Source: Gnetum montanum (taxonomy: Eukaryota > Streptophyta > Gnetopsida > Gnetales > Gnetaceae). From it: a stretch of 64,000 nt of DNA. This document shows positions 22,270-34,997 of this stretch, one piece after another. The position numbers and the translations under genes were made by a program. The notes under the pieces are model-generated. The model was not told the origin of the DNA, did not search any database, and was given only the letters and a program-made list of their open reading frames with translations. The stretch covers positions 63,147-127,146 of the forward strand of contig MNCI01024017.1 in NCBI GenBank assembly GCA_015680685.1, in the 5' to 3' direction. Numbering within the stretch: the first letter of the stretch is position 1; every line of letters starts with the position of its first letter.

Positions 22270-25200
22270 GAAAGTTGGAATTTTGTCAAAGATGACTCAT
22301 ACGATTGGAAAAACTTTCAGGATTGACCATTCTAATTTGGAAAATAGTCAAAAGAAGATGAAAATAGATGGAAGATGATGTAAAAAGGATGAAAATAGCA
22401 TGAGGTCCTCTCATTGAGTTGAAGAAATGTTTCTAGATATCTTGTCTTCATGTTATTAAAAAATATTGGTCTGTTCATGCTTCTATGAGGTGGTTTGAGG
22501 AAAATTCAAGGTAGAGGAGATGTCTTTGTGAGAGCTTGGAAAGATAGTTAGAGAGCAATCAAGCAAGTGCATAGAGGTTGCAACACCAAGGTCAATTGAT
22601 TATGTATTGGCCTATGTATTTTAGTCTTGCTTGTGAGTTGAGATCATAGACTTTCTATGAAATATAAACAAGCTAAGAATAAGTTATGTAGTATGTGAAG
22701 AAATAACCCATAAGTGGGAAATGTGGAAATAACCATGAGGAAGAAGTAGAAAAAGAATCTCAAAGTTTAGAACATGTATTAAACCTCATAAGCCAACTGA
22801 CAAAAAGAAGAATATCATGAACCAATTCCTAATTAATGTAAAAAAGTAGTCATACGTAAAGAATTTTATGCAATAGCAACAATCATAATTCATAAAGTAA
22901 GAAATCTTATAAATCTTTCAAATAAAACCTTGAGGAGATGAAGAGGCCATTTGTCATATTCATAAGATTGATGAGCAAGTGTTGTAGAAGACAAGAAATA
23001 GATCTTTGTAGTACTAGGATCTAGTTTATTAAATAAAAAGAGAAGATCTAAGAAGTATCATATGTAATCTAGTCTAGTTTCTTAAATAAGAAGTAAAGGT
23101 CATCTAGAAGGTTATGATGGTTAAGAAAAGAAAAGGCTTATGAAGAAGGATTTTATAAAGCCCAATGAAACTAAGTTGGAAATTGTTCATCAAAGTAAAG
23201 AAAAGAAAGGAAGACTTACAAAGAAGTATTTTATAAAGTCAAACTAATCAAGTATTCCCTTGTAAACATGAGAAGAGCTAAGTTCATAATAAACTAGCTT
23301 AGAATAAAGTCAAATCAAAAAATGCTACAAAATAAGAAGTCATGTTATTATAGAGAATGATGTGTACATTCAAGATTACTAATGTGTTACATTTTTAAAC
23401 CTCCTCTTAACTATTCTCCTAGATAAAGATCCTAGTATTATAGAGCTATCCAAGAGACATAAAACCAAACTCTAATATATCTATCTAGTCTTCTTAATAC
23501 TTTCTATAGTACTAGTAAAAATATGCATAGGAGCTCCTATCTTCTTTGGATTCTATATTACTATGTGATAATTCTTATAATTGATACTAACATAATTTTT
23601 CATATCATTTACTTCAAAAAAATGTTTTCTTTTCTTTAGAATCATTTTTGTTGAATAGAAAAAAAATAAGCATTAAACAAATGTTCTTTATGATGACTAA
23701 AGTTGCAAGAATTAGGAGCATTATAATATTTATTTGGCTAAATATAAGTCTTTCCTTCTACTTGGAATACCAATTTGTTTTTGAAATTAAGAAGGTTAAT
23801 TTAAAACAAATCATCTATGAAAACTAAAAGCTATAAAAATAGACTTTGTATGTTTAATGAAATCAAGAAGACTAATAATTTAATACATAACATTATGAAA
23901 AATCACCAAAAGATTATATAAGTTGATAGAACATGAAACTTTAGCATATTAATAAAATTGAACATAAAAATTTGAAACCCACTTATAAATGATAAAAGCT
24001 ACATATTTATGTATAAAAGATCCTCTATCTAGGGTACACTACACCATTGAAACATTTCCCAAACCAACAAGTAGAAACAAATGGGAATAATACCTAGCAT
24101 GAATGACTTGGATGTCATGTTTTTTAATCACATCATTTAACTGCAAGATGAAACTTTAATTATGATATAGGTAACTCAAAATTTGAGTAAACATATATTA
24201 TTATGAAATATTAGTGACCAATGAGTAATATACATCATTAGAAAGAACGAAATTTGGTGTCTTAGTTGCATCAACATTACTAGAAGAAGTCCTCAAACAA
24301 TATTTATTACCAACTTATAAATTTGCATTTTGAGAATTACTACATATTTTCACATCAATAAAAGAAGCAGAAATTTCACTATTGGTTGAAGATGATGCGA
24401 AAATTCTAGAGAAATCAAATCTATGAGAGAAAAATTGAAAAGAGAAAAATTAGGTCTACTAAACACATAAAATTTATTGGATAAACATCAGTTCTACAAA
24501 AATAGTTAGATTTTCTAAAGAAGCATTAAATCCATTTAAAAAATAAGATTTGCTCAAAAAACATCAAATGCAATAAAAAATGCCAAATCCATCCAAAAAG
24601 GTAGAAGGATATGATAATAATATTATTACACATATAGGTTACAAGATGATGAAAAAACTAATTTAGATTAATGTGACATTTTAGCATGCTTAATTAAGGA
24701 ATTTTCATGTTTTAAGTAATGTTAACAAGTAAGCTTTCCTTGCATATTAACATGTGAAAATGTTATAAAGGTAATATAATACTATATAGCCAAACCATTA
24801 CATTATTTATTCAGAACAAATATTAAATGTAAAGAAAAGTTTCAATTTTATTATACTTTTCATTAAAATGTCTTATCTTTCAAGCTTTCAAATACCAATA
24901 TTTCAAAATTTTATTATATAAAAAGGATTTATAAGTAAGAGGTTTTTAATTTGAATCATACTTAAGACATCATTATATTCCTCTATAATTCTTTTAAAGT
25001 ACCACTTTGGCAATATGTCTTAGGGTGTACTTTTAGTTAAATTATTTTGGGATTAACATCTTCTTTGCTAACCCCCCACATTTGTTGATAACTCATGTAT
25101 TGTTATTTCAAAGTTCTTTGATATTTTATGTTTAGTGAGGAATGTTGAAAGTAATTTAAAGATCAAAATTGGGAGCTTTTCCTTTCCACATTATTTTGAA

Positions 25201-25474
25201 GTTTTACTAGCTTTCAATGCTTAACACCTAATGTACTTTAAATTTATCTTGGAAGGGTTCCAAATCCAAAATAAATAAATAACAATATTTAAAAAATTCA
25301 GAATACATCAGATTAATAAAGATAAAGTATAAAGAAACATTCCAACAATTTCTGAGATGCTTTTTCAAGTTTTCATCCTTCTGACTAATCCTGAAAAACC
25401 TCCTCTCTAAGGTAGGAAAAGAATCAAGCATTTCCCTTGTTCAAAAGTACCCTAATCAGTTTTCACTTCTTATT
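22270..25474. other. AT-rich stretch without recognisable genes
   Basis: Very A-rich in places (23.6-24.9 kb). No domain, terminal repeat or RNA gene recognised. The right end is the target site of the GC-rich LINE. Confidence 0.5.
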
Positions 25475-25493
25475 AAATGGTTTCTTGGAAACC

Positions 25494-26637
25494 ATGGGAG
25501 CGACTGGAGCAACTGGAATACCGGGAGTGACGGGAGTGACGGGAGACGCTGCGGCATCAGGACCGGGAGTGGCAGCAACCGGATCGACGGTAACTGCGGA
25601 GACTGCAGGAGCGGAGCTGGCCGACGCGGTGACGGCAGGAGAGGGCACAGTAGGTGAGGAGGCCCCAAGACAGAAGCGGCAGTTTGATGAAGCATGTTCC
25701 AGAGTCGGAGCAGAACTAAGATTCAAAGTTGGAGGCCCAGACCCAGCCACGCTGGCCAGATTGGACCGCAGCCTGATAGGCAAATTTGTGTCTGAAGGGG
25801 CTAGACCCTGCATTGACCTGATCCACCGCTAGGCCCGGAACGCTTGGGGGTTTGACACGGTGATGGTTTCCTGCCTGGCAGACGACCACCTCCTGTTCGG
25901 TTTTGCCTCCTTGGAGGAGCGCAAACATGTCCTAGTGGGAGGCCCATGGTTCTACTGGGCGCGTGGGCTGGCCCTAGCGCCCTGGGGCACATCGGCATCC
26001 TGCGCTGTTTGCACGTGCATCGGTCTGGGTACAGTTGTATGACCTTCCCCTGGAACACTGGTCACCGACGTTTCTGCGGACGGTGGCGGATCTGTTTGGG
26101 GATTTCATCAAGTTTGACCCCTCCACTGCTGAGATGGATCATCTGGGATTTGCGAGGTTCTGCGTCTGGCGGCCTCTTCTCACACAAGAACCTGTCAAGG
26201 TGCTGGTTCTCATCACGGACCTGGGGGAGGAGAGGGTGCAGGTTTGTTTCGAGAACCAGCCGAAGGCTCAGGCCCAACACTGGTCAGGGAGTGACTAGGG
26301 GCACCTAGTGGGGAACCTGGCTACACCAGGCGATGGATGGTTCGTCGTCGTAAGGAAGGGTCGGGTTGCAAATCAGAAACAGCCGGCCCCCAAAGAGGGG
26401 GCTCGACGTCCAGGCAAGAGCGTTGTCTCGAAGGGAGTGGCCTCCAAGGCTACGCCCAGAGGGGGATCACCCTCTGGGGCACAAGCGACACATATACCGC
26501 GGGGGGCTAAACACGAGGGGCTATCGGAGCCGAGTAAGGGGACTGATGCTAGTATGGCGCGGTCATACCTTCACGCGCTGATGGGGGACTCCGATGATGA
26601 CCAGCTGCCGCCCTCACAAGAAGAGACAGTGATGTGA
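25494..26637 (+). pseudogene. LINE ORF1: DUF4283-type nucleic-acid-binding protein
   Basis: ATG at 25494 opens MGATGATGIPGVTGVTGD, a Gly-Thr-Val low-complexity start followed by Ala/Thr-rich sequence. From about residue 75 a DUF4283-like domain appears: a LIGKFVSEG helix, DDHLLFGFASLEERKHVLVGG, PWFYW, then VWVQLYDLPLEHW. It continues through FGDFIKFDPST and a basic Pro/Gly/Ser-rich tail to the stop TGA at 26635. TAG at 25830 and TAG at 26296 interrupt it. A one-base insertion in the G-run near 25984 shifts the frame between PW and the VWVQL block. The CCHC knuckle usual after DUF4283 is not intact (Cys-poor VCFENQPK region). In plant L1 elements ORF1 binds the RNA in the retrotransposition particle. 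Confidence 0.85.
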
Positions 26638-26811
26638 CAGGATCCTCATAGTACGCCTCGACCGGGTGGGGAGGGCCCTTCACACGGTGGCCTATCCCCG
26701 CACCCGGTCACAGACTGGATTAACACCAGTAGGGGTTCAGTGCAGTTCAGCTCCCCACCAGAACCAGAACCGAGCCTGCAGCAAAAAGGAATGACGATAT
26801 CTCTTGTCTCC

Positions 26812-29800
26812 ATGAAGGTCTTGTCCTGGAATTGCAGGGGCCAGGGTACCCCTTACAAACGACATACCCTGCATTGCTTACTGCGCGACGAAAAATGTGA
26901 CATTGTCTGCCTGCAAGAAACAAAATTACAGCAGACGGAGACTCAAACTCTCCAGTGGCCGGGGTGGCACAGCCACCAGGCGCCCAGCAGGGAGCGAGCG
27001 GGCGGCCTCACGATCCTCACCAAGGCGAAGTCGTACGCCCTGGATACGTCCGACTGGTGTATTACGGTGCACCTGCCGGGGCCAGACGTGTGGGTTACCA
27101 ATGTGTACGACACCCAAGGATGGCAGACGCAGGTTCATGAGCTCTACCGGGTCACGGTGCTGGTTCCCAAGAAGGCCTGTTGGCTATTAATTAGCGATTT
27201 TAATCAACGGCTCTTCTCCTGGGAAAAGACCGGCGAATCTTGGGCTGAGCCCCCTAGGGCAACGGAAATGCTTGCCCTGTTAAAGCAACTTGAGCTGACG
27301 GATTTGGAAATTACCAGCTGTAATTTCACCTGGAGCAACCGTAGATAGGGCGTCGCGAGGGTCCTGTCCAGGATTGACCGTGTGTGGGCCAGTGAGAAGA
27401 TGCTGATGGAGTGGGATCTCTAGGCTTATGGAGGCGCACGCATGGCCTCAGATCACAGGCCCATTTTCTGCACTCTGGAACGTGGGGAGTTTCAACGGCC
27501 GCGCACCTTCCGTTTTGAGCGCACCTGGATCCGCAGACCATGGCTCGGAAAAATGGTGCAGGACATCTAGCAAAATTACAACGCCTCAGGGGACCCACGC
27601 GCATTTCTCAAGAATGGTTTGAAAGCACTGAAACAGCAAATTAAAAATTATAGCCCAACAAAGAAATATCGGTTCAAAACCTGCCGAAGTCAATTGCAGG
27701 CAAAATTACAGGCGGTCCAAGCGCAACAGGAGTAGCACGTGCGCGCAGTTGACCACGCGGGGGAGGAGCTCGCCATCCAGGCCGAGCTTCAACTCCTTCA
27801 CCACATGGAGGAGGAGTACTGGCGCCAACGGGCCCATATACAGTGGCTGAGTGAGGGAGATCGACACACAAAGTTTTTTTTCTCCGCTGCGAAGGCCCTC
27901 TGTGGCGCCCGGAATGGGCCGTTGCACCGCCTCCTGCAGAACGAGGCTCCTTTGCACGCTGACAGCCTCCTGCGGTACTGGCAGCAGGTATGGGACTGGC
28001 ATCCAATGGTCCCCATTTCGGTGCCCATGGAAAAAGTTTTAAATCGGGAAGATAATTGCCGGCTCTTGCAGCCTTTCACGCGCCAGGAGCTACACGCGGC
28101 GCTGCAGAAAATGCCAGCGAACAAGGCGCCAGGGCTGGATGGCTGGCCCATTGAATTATTTTCAAATTTCGAGGAGGTTCTGGGGGAAAACCTGCTGGCC
28201 GCGTTTAACCACATGTTGGCTTGGCGGCAAGTCAGAAAAGAAATAAATTGTTCACGCGTAGTTTTAATCCTGAAAATAGAAAATCCCACTTCCCCAGGCC
28301 ATTTTCGTCCCATCGGGGTCTGCAATTCTCTGATGCGACTCTTCTCTCGCCTGCTAGTGGACAGACTGCGGCCGCTCATGACCTGTCTCATTGGTAAGCA
28401 CCAAGCAGCTTTTCTGAAGGGTCGTTACCTTCAGGACCAGGTCCTATTGCTTCAGGAAATCCAGCACTCCCTTAGGAAGGCCAAACTTCTGGGTCTCTAC
28501 ATCAAGTTAGACATTACCAAGGCCTACGATTCCGTCAGCTGGGCCGCCTTAAAATTAGTTTTACTTGCTAAAGGGTTTGATCCTACCTTTGTGGAACTCT
28601 GCCTACAGATACAGCAGGGAGGACGATATTCGTTAGATATTGATGGGCAATTGTGGGGCTTTTAGGGAATAGGCCGCGGGCTTCGCCAAGGAGACCCGCT
28701 ATCCCCGCTCCTCTTCCTGATGATGATGGATCTCCTGCACACCTACTGCACCGTCGAAGGGGTCCAGGGGTTAAATGTGCACGACATCCATTGTCTCACT
28801 GCACATTTCGCGGACGACACCATGCTGTACACCAGGGCCGCGGTCCCGCAGGCCAGGGCGATTTTGAGGGCCCTCGATCGGCTGCACAAGGAAGTGGGCT
28901 TGGTACTCAATCCAGGGAAATCGGCCTTATTCTTCACCCATGTGCACCCCTTGGTACGTAGCAAAATTATCCAAATCCTGGGGATCCTCCCAGGGGAGGC
29001 GGATGACAAGTACCTGGGCATCCCCATGCATAACTGGCACAGGCAACGGACCTGGCAGGCCCTCATTGCAAAAATCCAGAAACGTGCGGCCCACTGGACA
29101 AACAAATTCCTGTCTCGCAAGGGGAAGATGGTGCTGGCGTCCGTTGTGCTGGGGGCCATGGTGAGGTTTGCTGCCTCGATGGCCTCCCCCCCCCTCGGAG
29201 CCATTGCCAAGATCGACCAGATCATCCGCGATTTTTTCTGGTCTGGCGGGAAGGGGGTAAGAAGTTACACCTCCTGGCTTGGTCCAAAATCGCGTGGCCC
29301 CGGTACGCCGGTGGCATTAGCCTCCTCCCCTTCACGCTGGAGGCTGCCCTGGGGTGTCATAAACTCCTGCAGTGCCTGGTCACTGACAACGATGATCCCT
29401 CCCTTTGGGTCCAAATCCTGCGAAAGAAGTACAGCCCCTGGACGGCGGCCACCTCTGACTCCCACACTTGGAGGTAGCTCTGCGCGCAAGTGGGATCGAT
29501 GGACAGCGCGGATGGGATCCACCTGCACCCACATCAGCTCCTGCAGAAGCTGTTCCTAGCCGATCCGCGCTGGATGCGGCTGTGGAAGGGTATCCTCCCT
29601 GAAAAGATTAAAACCTTCGGGTGGCTGATCCTCCACCAGGCCCTCCTGGTTCGTGCGGTTCTGAAGTCCAGGGGCATGGGCATCAACCCCCAATGCCCTT
29701 TGTGCAATCAGCACGAAGAAATGCTACAGCACTTTGTCCATGACTCTCAGGTGACCGCGCAGCTCTGGAAAATGGCCGGGCTCCGCACCCCAGAGTTCTC

Positions 29801-30197
29801 GGGCAACTCGGCAACGCTCGCTGCGCTCTAGGTCCTGTGGCAGGCCAGAAATGACTGCATCTTCAACGGTGCAGCCCTCCCCCCTGTGAGCAGCCTTTGC
29901 ACGAAGATCGCTATGCTCTGGCGTGAAATTACCTCCGCCATGGCTCCTCACACAACACTCGAACCTCACAAGCAGCAGGCACGAACGAGGTGGGGCGTCA
30001 GGGGGGGCGCCTCGCATGGACAGCCCAACCACCACGACTTCGCTCAGGGGCGGACCAAGAATCANCGGGCCGGGCCAGCCCAGCAAGAATTAAGTCCATG
30101 TTCCCGTCCCACGGTTGGTTGCCGCCGCTGGTTGACGGAGTGTCGAGGGGGAGGTCTACAATCTGCGCAATGTGGGTGGGCAGTCTTTCGTTGGTGA
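26812..30197 (+). pseudogene. LINE ORF2: AP endonuclease, reverse transcriptase, zf-RVT
   Basis: Start chosen at ATG 26812 (MKVLSWNCRG), the usual start of plant L1 ORF2. Domains: endonuclease (LQETK at about residue 35; DFN with the preceding Gly changed to Ser; SRIDRV; SDHRP near 27450), a linker (WLSEGDRHTKFFF), RT (APGLDG, FRPIGVCN, QAAFLKGR, KLDITKAYDSVSW at 28507-28545, GLRQGDPLSPLLF, catalytic FADD at 28807-28818), and a zf-RVT domain near 29590-29770 (EKIKTFGWLILH, CPLCNQHEE). From 26812 to about 29255 one frame is kept, interrupted only by TAG at 27346, 27421, 27568, 27733 and 28663. A one-base deletion in the G-run near 29257 shifts it, and TAG at 29475 and 29829 follow. The product would nick target DNA and prime cDNA synthesis there. 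Catalytic RT residues are present, but the copy is dead. Confidence 0.93.
30065..30065. other. Single unresolved base
   Basis: One N in LINE ORF2. Unlike the Ns at 32377, 35064 and 40137 it is not flanked by a duplication. Confidence 0.95.
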
Positions 30198-30799
30198 GGT
30201 GGCATTGACGGGGTTGCTGTGGGCAGCCCCTGGGAAATTCTTTGGTGGGAGTGGGGTTAGCGGCCCTGGCCCGCGTTGTACTCTGTATAGCTGGTTTTTT
30301 GAAATACATTTAGCTCGACCTTTTTCAAAAAAAAAATGGTTTCTTATAAAGAAAAGGATAAAAATCTTTCTAAAGACAAGCAAAAAAAAAAAACACATCA
30401 ATCCAATGTTATGATTACATAGCAACAAAAGTTAAAAACTTTCCATTGTTAAGCCTCTAAAATTAAAAAAAATTAATAGTCTAAACAATAAACTAATCAT
30501 TTAGCTTTTACTCAAATTTTTTTTACTTAAAGTTATAGTTAAAAATAAATATAATTGAGAATATAATATTTAACTCTTGAAGAATGTTATAGTTATGCTC
30601 TTAGTACTGGAAAATAACTACACATCAAAGCTTCTAAAGAGAGTAGTAAACAAGCGATTCAAGATACTTATAAATGCAAAGAAAGAAAGTAGACAAAGTA
30701 GGTTGATTACTAAGAATGATTTTATTGATGTTTGATTGAAAGTTGTTACAAATTTTGGATGTATATTTTCAAGCATGTTAGGGAATAGAACACTTAAAA

Positions 30800-33290
30800 A
30801 ATCATGAAAAAAAGATTCTTCACTTCTACAAAGGGGGCATTGAGGAGAAATAATTCTTATATGTTTAAGATGAGTTATAATAAGAAAGCCTTGATGAATA
30901 AGATATCATAAAAAATATGAATTTTAGAAAAGGTACGATCTCTTTAAATTTTCTTTCTTTATCTAGAAGTATGATGATAATTGCATATTCCAAGCCTTAT
31001 TGAATTTATTATGAATAAAATCATTTTTGTAATAATTTTGTATGAAAATTTGAAGTTAAACAAAAAAAATAGATCCACCATCCTTCTAAAATAATCTATA
31101 AAACTTGATGCAAACTATTGTTAACTTTAAATAAATTCTCAAGATCATAAATTAATTTTCTAAAATTATTTGTTCTCTTTTTATTCAAACCATAGAGGCT
31201 AGAATCATCCTTCCATGTAATCCATCTATCATACATACATAGATCGAAAACTATAGTGATATTAAACTTACTTTAACTAGTACACAATCTAGATGAGTTA
31301 GTAGTCTAAGCTTCTTCACTAAAAAGAAGCTCCCAAGGGCTAATTTACTTAAGCGTATCTTTTGAAACTATAATATGATTACAATTATAATACTAACTAA
31401 TCTTACACCATATATTTTAAATTTGTTAAAGAACTAAAGAACCAAGAATAGAAATGACTCGACGAAAAATAAATTCATAAAGAAAGCTATTAGAAGACCA
31501 ACTATTATCATTTTTAGATTTTTCTTCCATAAGTCTATTTCATAAAAGGAGCATCCAAACATTATCTTCATCAATGTACTTTGCAATTCATTTTCATCTA
31601 AGAGAAATACCTTAATAAGTCATCAAGCTAAGTTCTTTATCTTTCTTGCTACTAGTGCAAATATCCTAAGCAACTCTAGAAAAGCCTTTTATATGTTCCT
31701 TAATAGACCAAAGAAACCAATGGATAATACAATTAAGTCTATCATAAGAAATTTTAGATAGATCCTAACAATTGAAATAATAAACATAAGTTCATTAAAG
31801 CATCTACTTAATAACAAAAACTTTGCCAATAAGCATGAGCTTTTTTTTTTCTAGGTATCAAGCTTTTTATTTATTTATTTTATCAACTACATAATTCAAC
31901 AAAATAGTAAGTTTAGGCTCAAAACAAAAAGGCATTCCTAATATTTTAAAGATAAAATATTTTTTCGAGATTATCCAAGACTTGAGAGTACCTTGCTCAT
32001 TAATATTACTATTACAATAAATATAATATTTTTTGCCACTTAATATAAAAGCTAGATAACATGTAGTAATCTTCCACTCTAAATAAAAAATATTAATATA
32101 TTGTAAATAATTATCAATCATAGAAAGGATCAACTACAAAGGACATGTTAAGCAATTACATACCTTGGTCATCAATTGAAATTTTCATAATAATATTCCT
32201 TTGTAGAGAATAATGAAAAATTATGTAAAAGAAAGATTCTACCAATAGTAAAAAGATAAGGAGCTAGAAAATAACCTTGAAAAATTGACTAGTGAAGAGA
32301 AAGGAAGGAACTTAATCTAAAATTTATAGCAACTTGAGCCTTAGTGTCAGTTAGTAGAATATGAACAAGATGAATANAAACTTGAGCCTTAGTGTCAGTT
32401 AGTAGAATATGAACAAGATGAATAAAATAATGAACAAATCCTAGTTTATAGAGATAACAAATAATAAAATTCCATTCAATCCTAACATAAGCTTTAGCAT
32501 AATCCATCTTAATAAAAGCAATGTCTTAGTTAGTATGAGAATTCCATTGCATTGCCTCCCAAGCTACAATAACATTATTAAATATATTTTTACTTTTAAC
32601 AAAACCTATATGCTTAGGTCTGATGATATCTTCTATAACCTTATGAATATTCATTCTACTTTAGCTAAAATTTTATAGGTGTTATTAAGAAAATTAATAG
32701 ATCTTTAGTTATCAATATGTTAAAAATATTCATTCTTAGGAAGAAGATAGATTATGTCTTTATTAATATTTTTAGCAATAGAAACCTTTTTAATAACATC
32801 TTAGAAAACATGAAAGAGATTATCTCCAATAATGTCTTAATGCTTAAAAAATTTTATTGGAAAACCATCAAATCCTGGAGATTTACTATTAGCTAAATTA
32901 TAATTAGTTACATTGATCTCTTCCACTATAATTTTAGCTTCATTAATACTTCTATGCACTTCTATTATAAGATGAGAAATATGCGTACTAGAGGACTTAA
33001 AGGTTTCCTTGATAAAACCTTTACAATAAAAAATGAAAGAAAAATAATTAGCTAAAAATATGTTAATAGTTTCAAGATCTATAATGATAGAATCATTTGT
33101 ATAAAGTGATTCTACTTTAGATAATTAACACTTTTCTTTAAGAAATTTTAAAAACTTATTACAAGGTTCATCCTCAATTTTCAACCAAGGCATGTGATGT
33201 TTAGTAAGACAACATTTAGCTTCAAAGGGATCCCAAAACTACTTAGCATAAGAAGCTTTCACCAAGGATTTTTAGTTTCAAAATCAAAGG
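30800..33290 (-). pseudogene. Ancient L1-type LINE ORF2 relic (minus strand)
   Basis: Heavily decayed and AT-rich, but the order of LINE ORF2 blocks is clear on the minus strand. These are an EN-RT linker (FWDPFEAKCCLTKHHMPWLK, about 33270-33170), SPGFDGFPIKFF (about 32885-32850), a RSINFLNNTYKILAKVE-like block, FVKSKNIFNNVIVAWEA, KMDYAKAYVRIEW (32510-32470, KxDxxKAYD-type), then QGYFLAPYLF (about 32275), a LGMPF block (31935), a FLWS block (31720), and a zf-RVT-like SPQCPLC near 30835. The FADD catalytic box is not visible. The 32331-32424 segment contains an N-linked duplication. Codon positions are saturated with A/T and many stops, so it is far older than the neighbouring GC-rich LINE. 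The two are on opposite strands and meet tail to tail. Confidence 0.75.
32331..32424. repeat. 46-bp duplication joined by a single N
   Basis: 32331-32376 and 32379-32424 are identical by eye and separated by N (32377) plus one A. This is most likely an unresolved overlap at a contig join, not biology. Confidence 0.85.
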
Positions 33291-34368
33291 GATTTTGATC
33301 TCAAACAAGTTACGTTTGCTTAATAGATTCTACAAGACCTTCTTCAAATTAACACTTTCACTTAGCAAATTGCTTACAAGACCATCTTATATAATTTTTT
33401 ACTCTACAAGTAGCTTGCTACCACAAGTTAATTCAAATAATATCACCAATAGTTTTTTTCTACATTCCATAAAGACTTCAAAATATTATTAGAAAAAATA
33501 TTTTAGGTTCCAACATCCTTCCTCCACCTAACATATTGTTTGTAGCCAACCTTGTATTTCTAGGATAAGTCTAGGATGATAATGATGAGGAGTTGATATG
33601 TTATTCACTCATGTTGTAGTTCTTTAATTTTCTTTCATATCCAAAAATTTCATAAGAAGGTATTAAAACTAGTGAGTATTTCTTTTTGATTAAGACAACT
33701 TTGTAATTTGCATCTTATAAGTTATGGAAGGTATAAATATCAATCAATTATAAAAAAGATCATCATCCAAAGGTGTAATGCTTACCTTACCAAGGAAGAA
33801 TCCTAGAAGGATGGTAGATGAGAAAAATCATAACCTCTTATGAGTGGCTATGCCTAAGAAGTTTTATGAATTGTACTATCATGTAATTATGGCATCCTAG
33901 TCCTAGATTTCATGATATAACTTGATTCAATTACACATAACTTACATATAATGCATAAAAAGAATGATCTTTAGGTCATGTGGATGAAAAAAAAAGATAA
34001 GGAAAAATATTTGTTAATTGATAAGTGGTAGAAATTAAAAAATGCAATGAACTAGTATTCTTAGTATTATCTTCTTATGACACTAAGTTTTCTAAGAGAA
34101 AATCCAGCATTTCCATCATAGTTAGCCCTAAAGATCAAAGAACTAATAGTCTCTACTTCATCCAAATTTTTTTATTCAACATACTAGCTCTACCACTCCA
34201 TGTTGATATGACCTCTAAGTTGCTAGTTCTTAAATGCCATAGGTCAAACCTCCAAAGGGTTCCACTACTCATAATATGACATACCTTCCTAACTAATGGT
34301 TAATTACATAATTTACATATTCTTTATTATAATTCCATTCCTAATTAAAAATGAGAAATTGCAATAAT
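33291..34368. other. AT-rich stretch without recognisable genes
   Basis: No domain or repeat recognised; left flank of element B. Confidence 0.5.
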
Positions 34369-34997
34369 GCTTTTGATGAGTGGCGAGGTACCCCTACACT
34401 CAACCATACGAATACGAGCGTAACACATGTGATCCAGTCAAACTCCGCAGACTAAGTGTCTACATGCCTCCTGAAACACTTAAGGTTAATTATTCGTTGT
34501 CTTCCCAAACTTACTTGTAGTTGTCACGGTGTATGGTTAAGTAGGTCTGAGGTATATGATTTTTATGGTCTTTTATGGTTTTGTCTCCTATGCTATTGAG
34601 GTGAAGAATGAAGAGACTAATTTCTAACTTTAACTAATTAACTAAGTCTAAATTAACCTAGCGTCAGCATTCATTCCCACTTACCGTACACACCCTGAAC
34701 TGATGCAACCGTGGATACCAAACGCTAGTTGTTGCTGGGATCACCACGCGTAACACACGTGCTTGAAGTGGTCGTACTGAGGCACTTAACTAGGAGAGAA
34801 GGATGAGAGAGAAAGCAGTAAATAAATAATAAAGCATGTAAATAATAGCTAATAAATAACAGTAAAGAAAATCCTAATTAGCCTATTCCATGCACTACAA
34901 GGTTTATCCAAGAAGCTTGTCTTTATTACCATACACAAACTTGTGTTCAGGTACAATGTTTACTTGAATAAAGATCCGTTCACTTTAGGACTCCTAC

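Larger units (their letters stand above)
25475..30345 (+). mobile_element. GC-rich L1-type LINE with 12-bp target-site duplication
   Basis: The body runs from 25487 to the A tail at 30327-30336. It is flanked by AAATGGTTTCTT at 25475-25486 and 30334-30345 (the last A residues of the tail are shared with the duplication). It carries ORF1, ORF2 and a short 3' UTR (30198-30326) that includes one N at 30065 in ORF2. The 5' UTR is only seven bases, so the copy is full-length or nearly so through ORF1. Base composition is strikingly GC-rich against AT-rich surroundings. All but one of the premature stops are TAG. These features make it much younger than the gypsy elements, though it is already inactive. 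Confidence 0.93.

Noticed and set aside
22148-22378. Small coding gene across the AGACATCT array
   Set aside because: The frame's repeated residues come from the repeated DNA motif; it has a TATA box inside and no homologous protein pattern.
26740-28665. TAG read as an amino acid (stop-codon reassignment) in the LINE
   Set aside because: All stops are TAG and in frame, but the nuclear genome of a plant uses the standard code, and CHG deamination explains CAG to TAG simply.
25456-30428. Many long antisense frames in the GC-rich region
   Set aside because: Shadows of the LINE: high GC lowers stop frequency in all frames. None shows a domain, and LINE motifs explain the plus strand.
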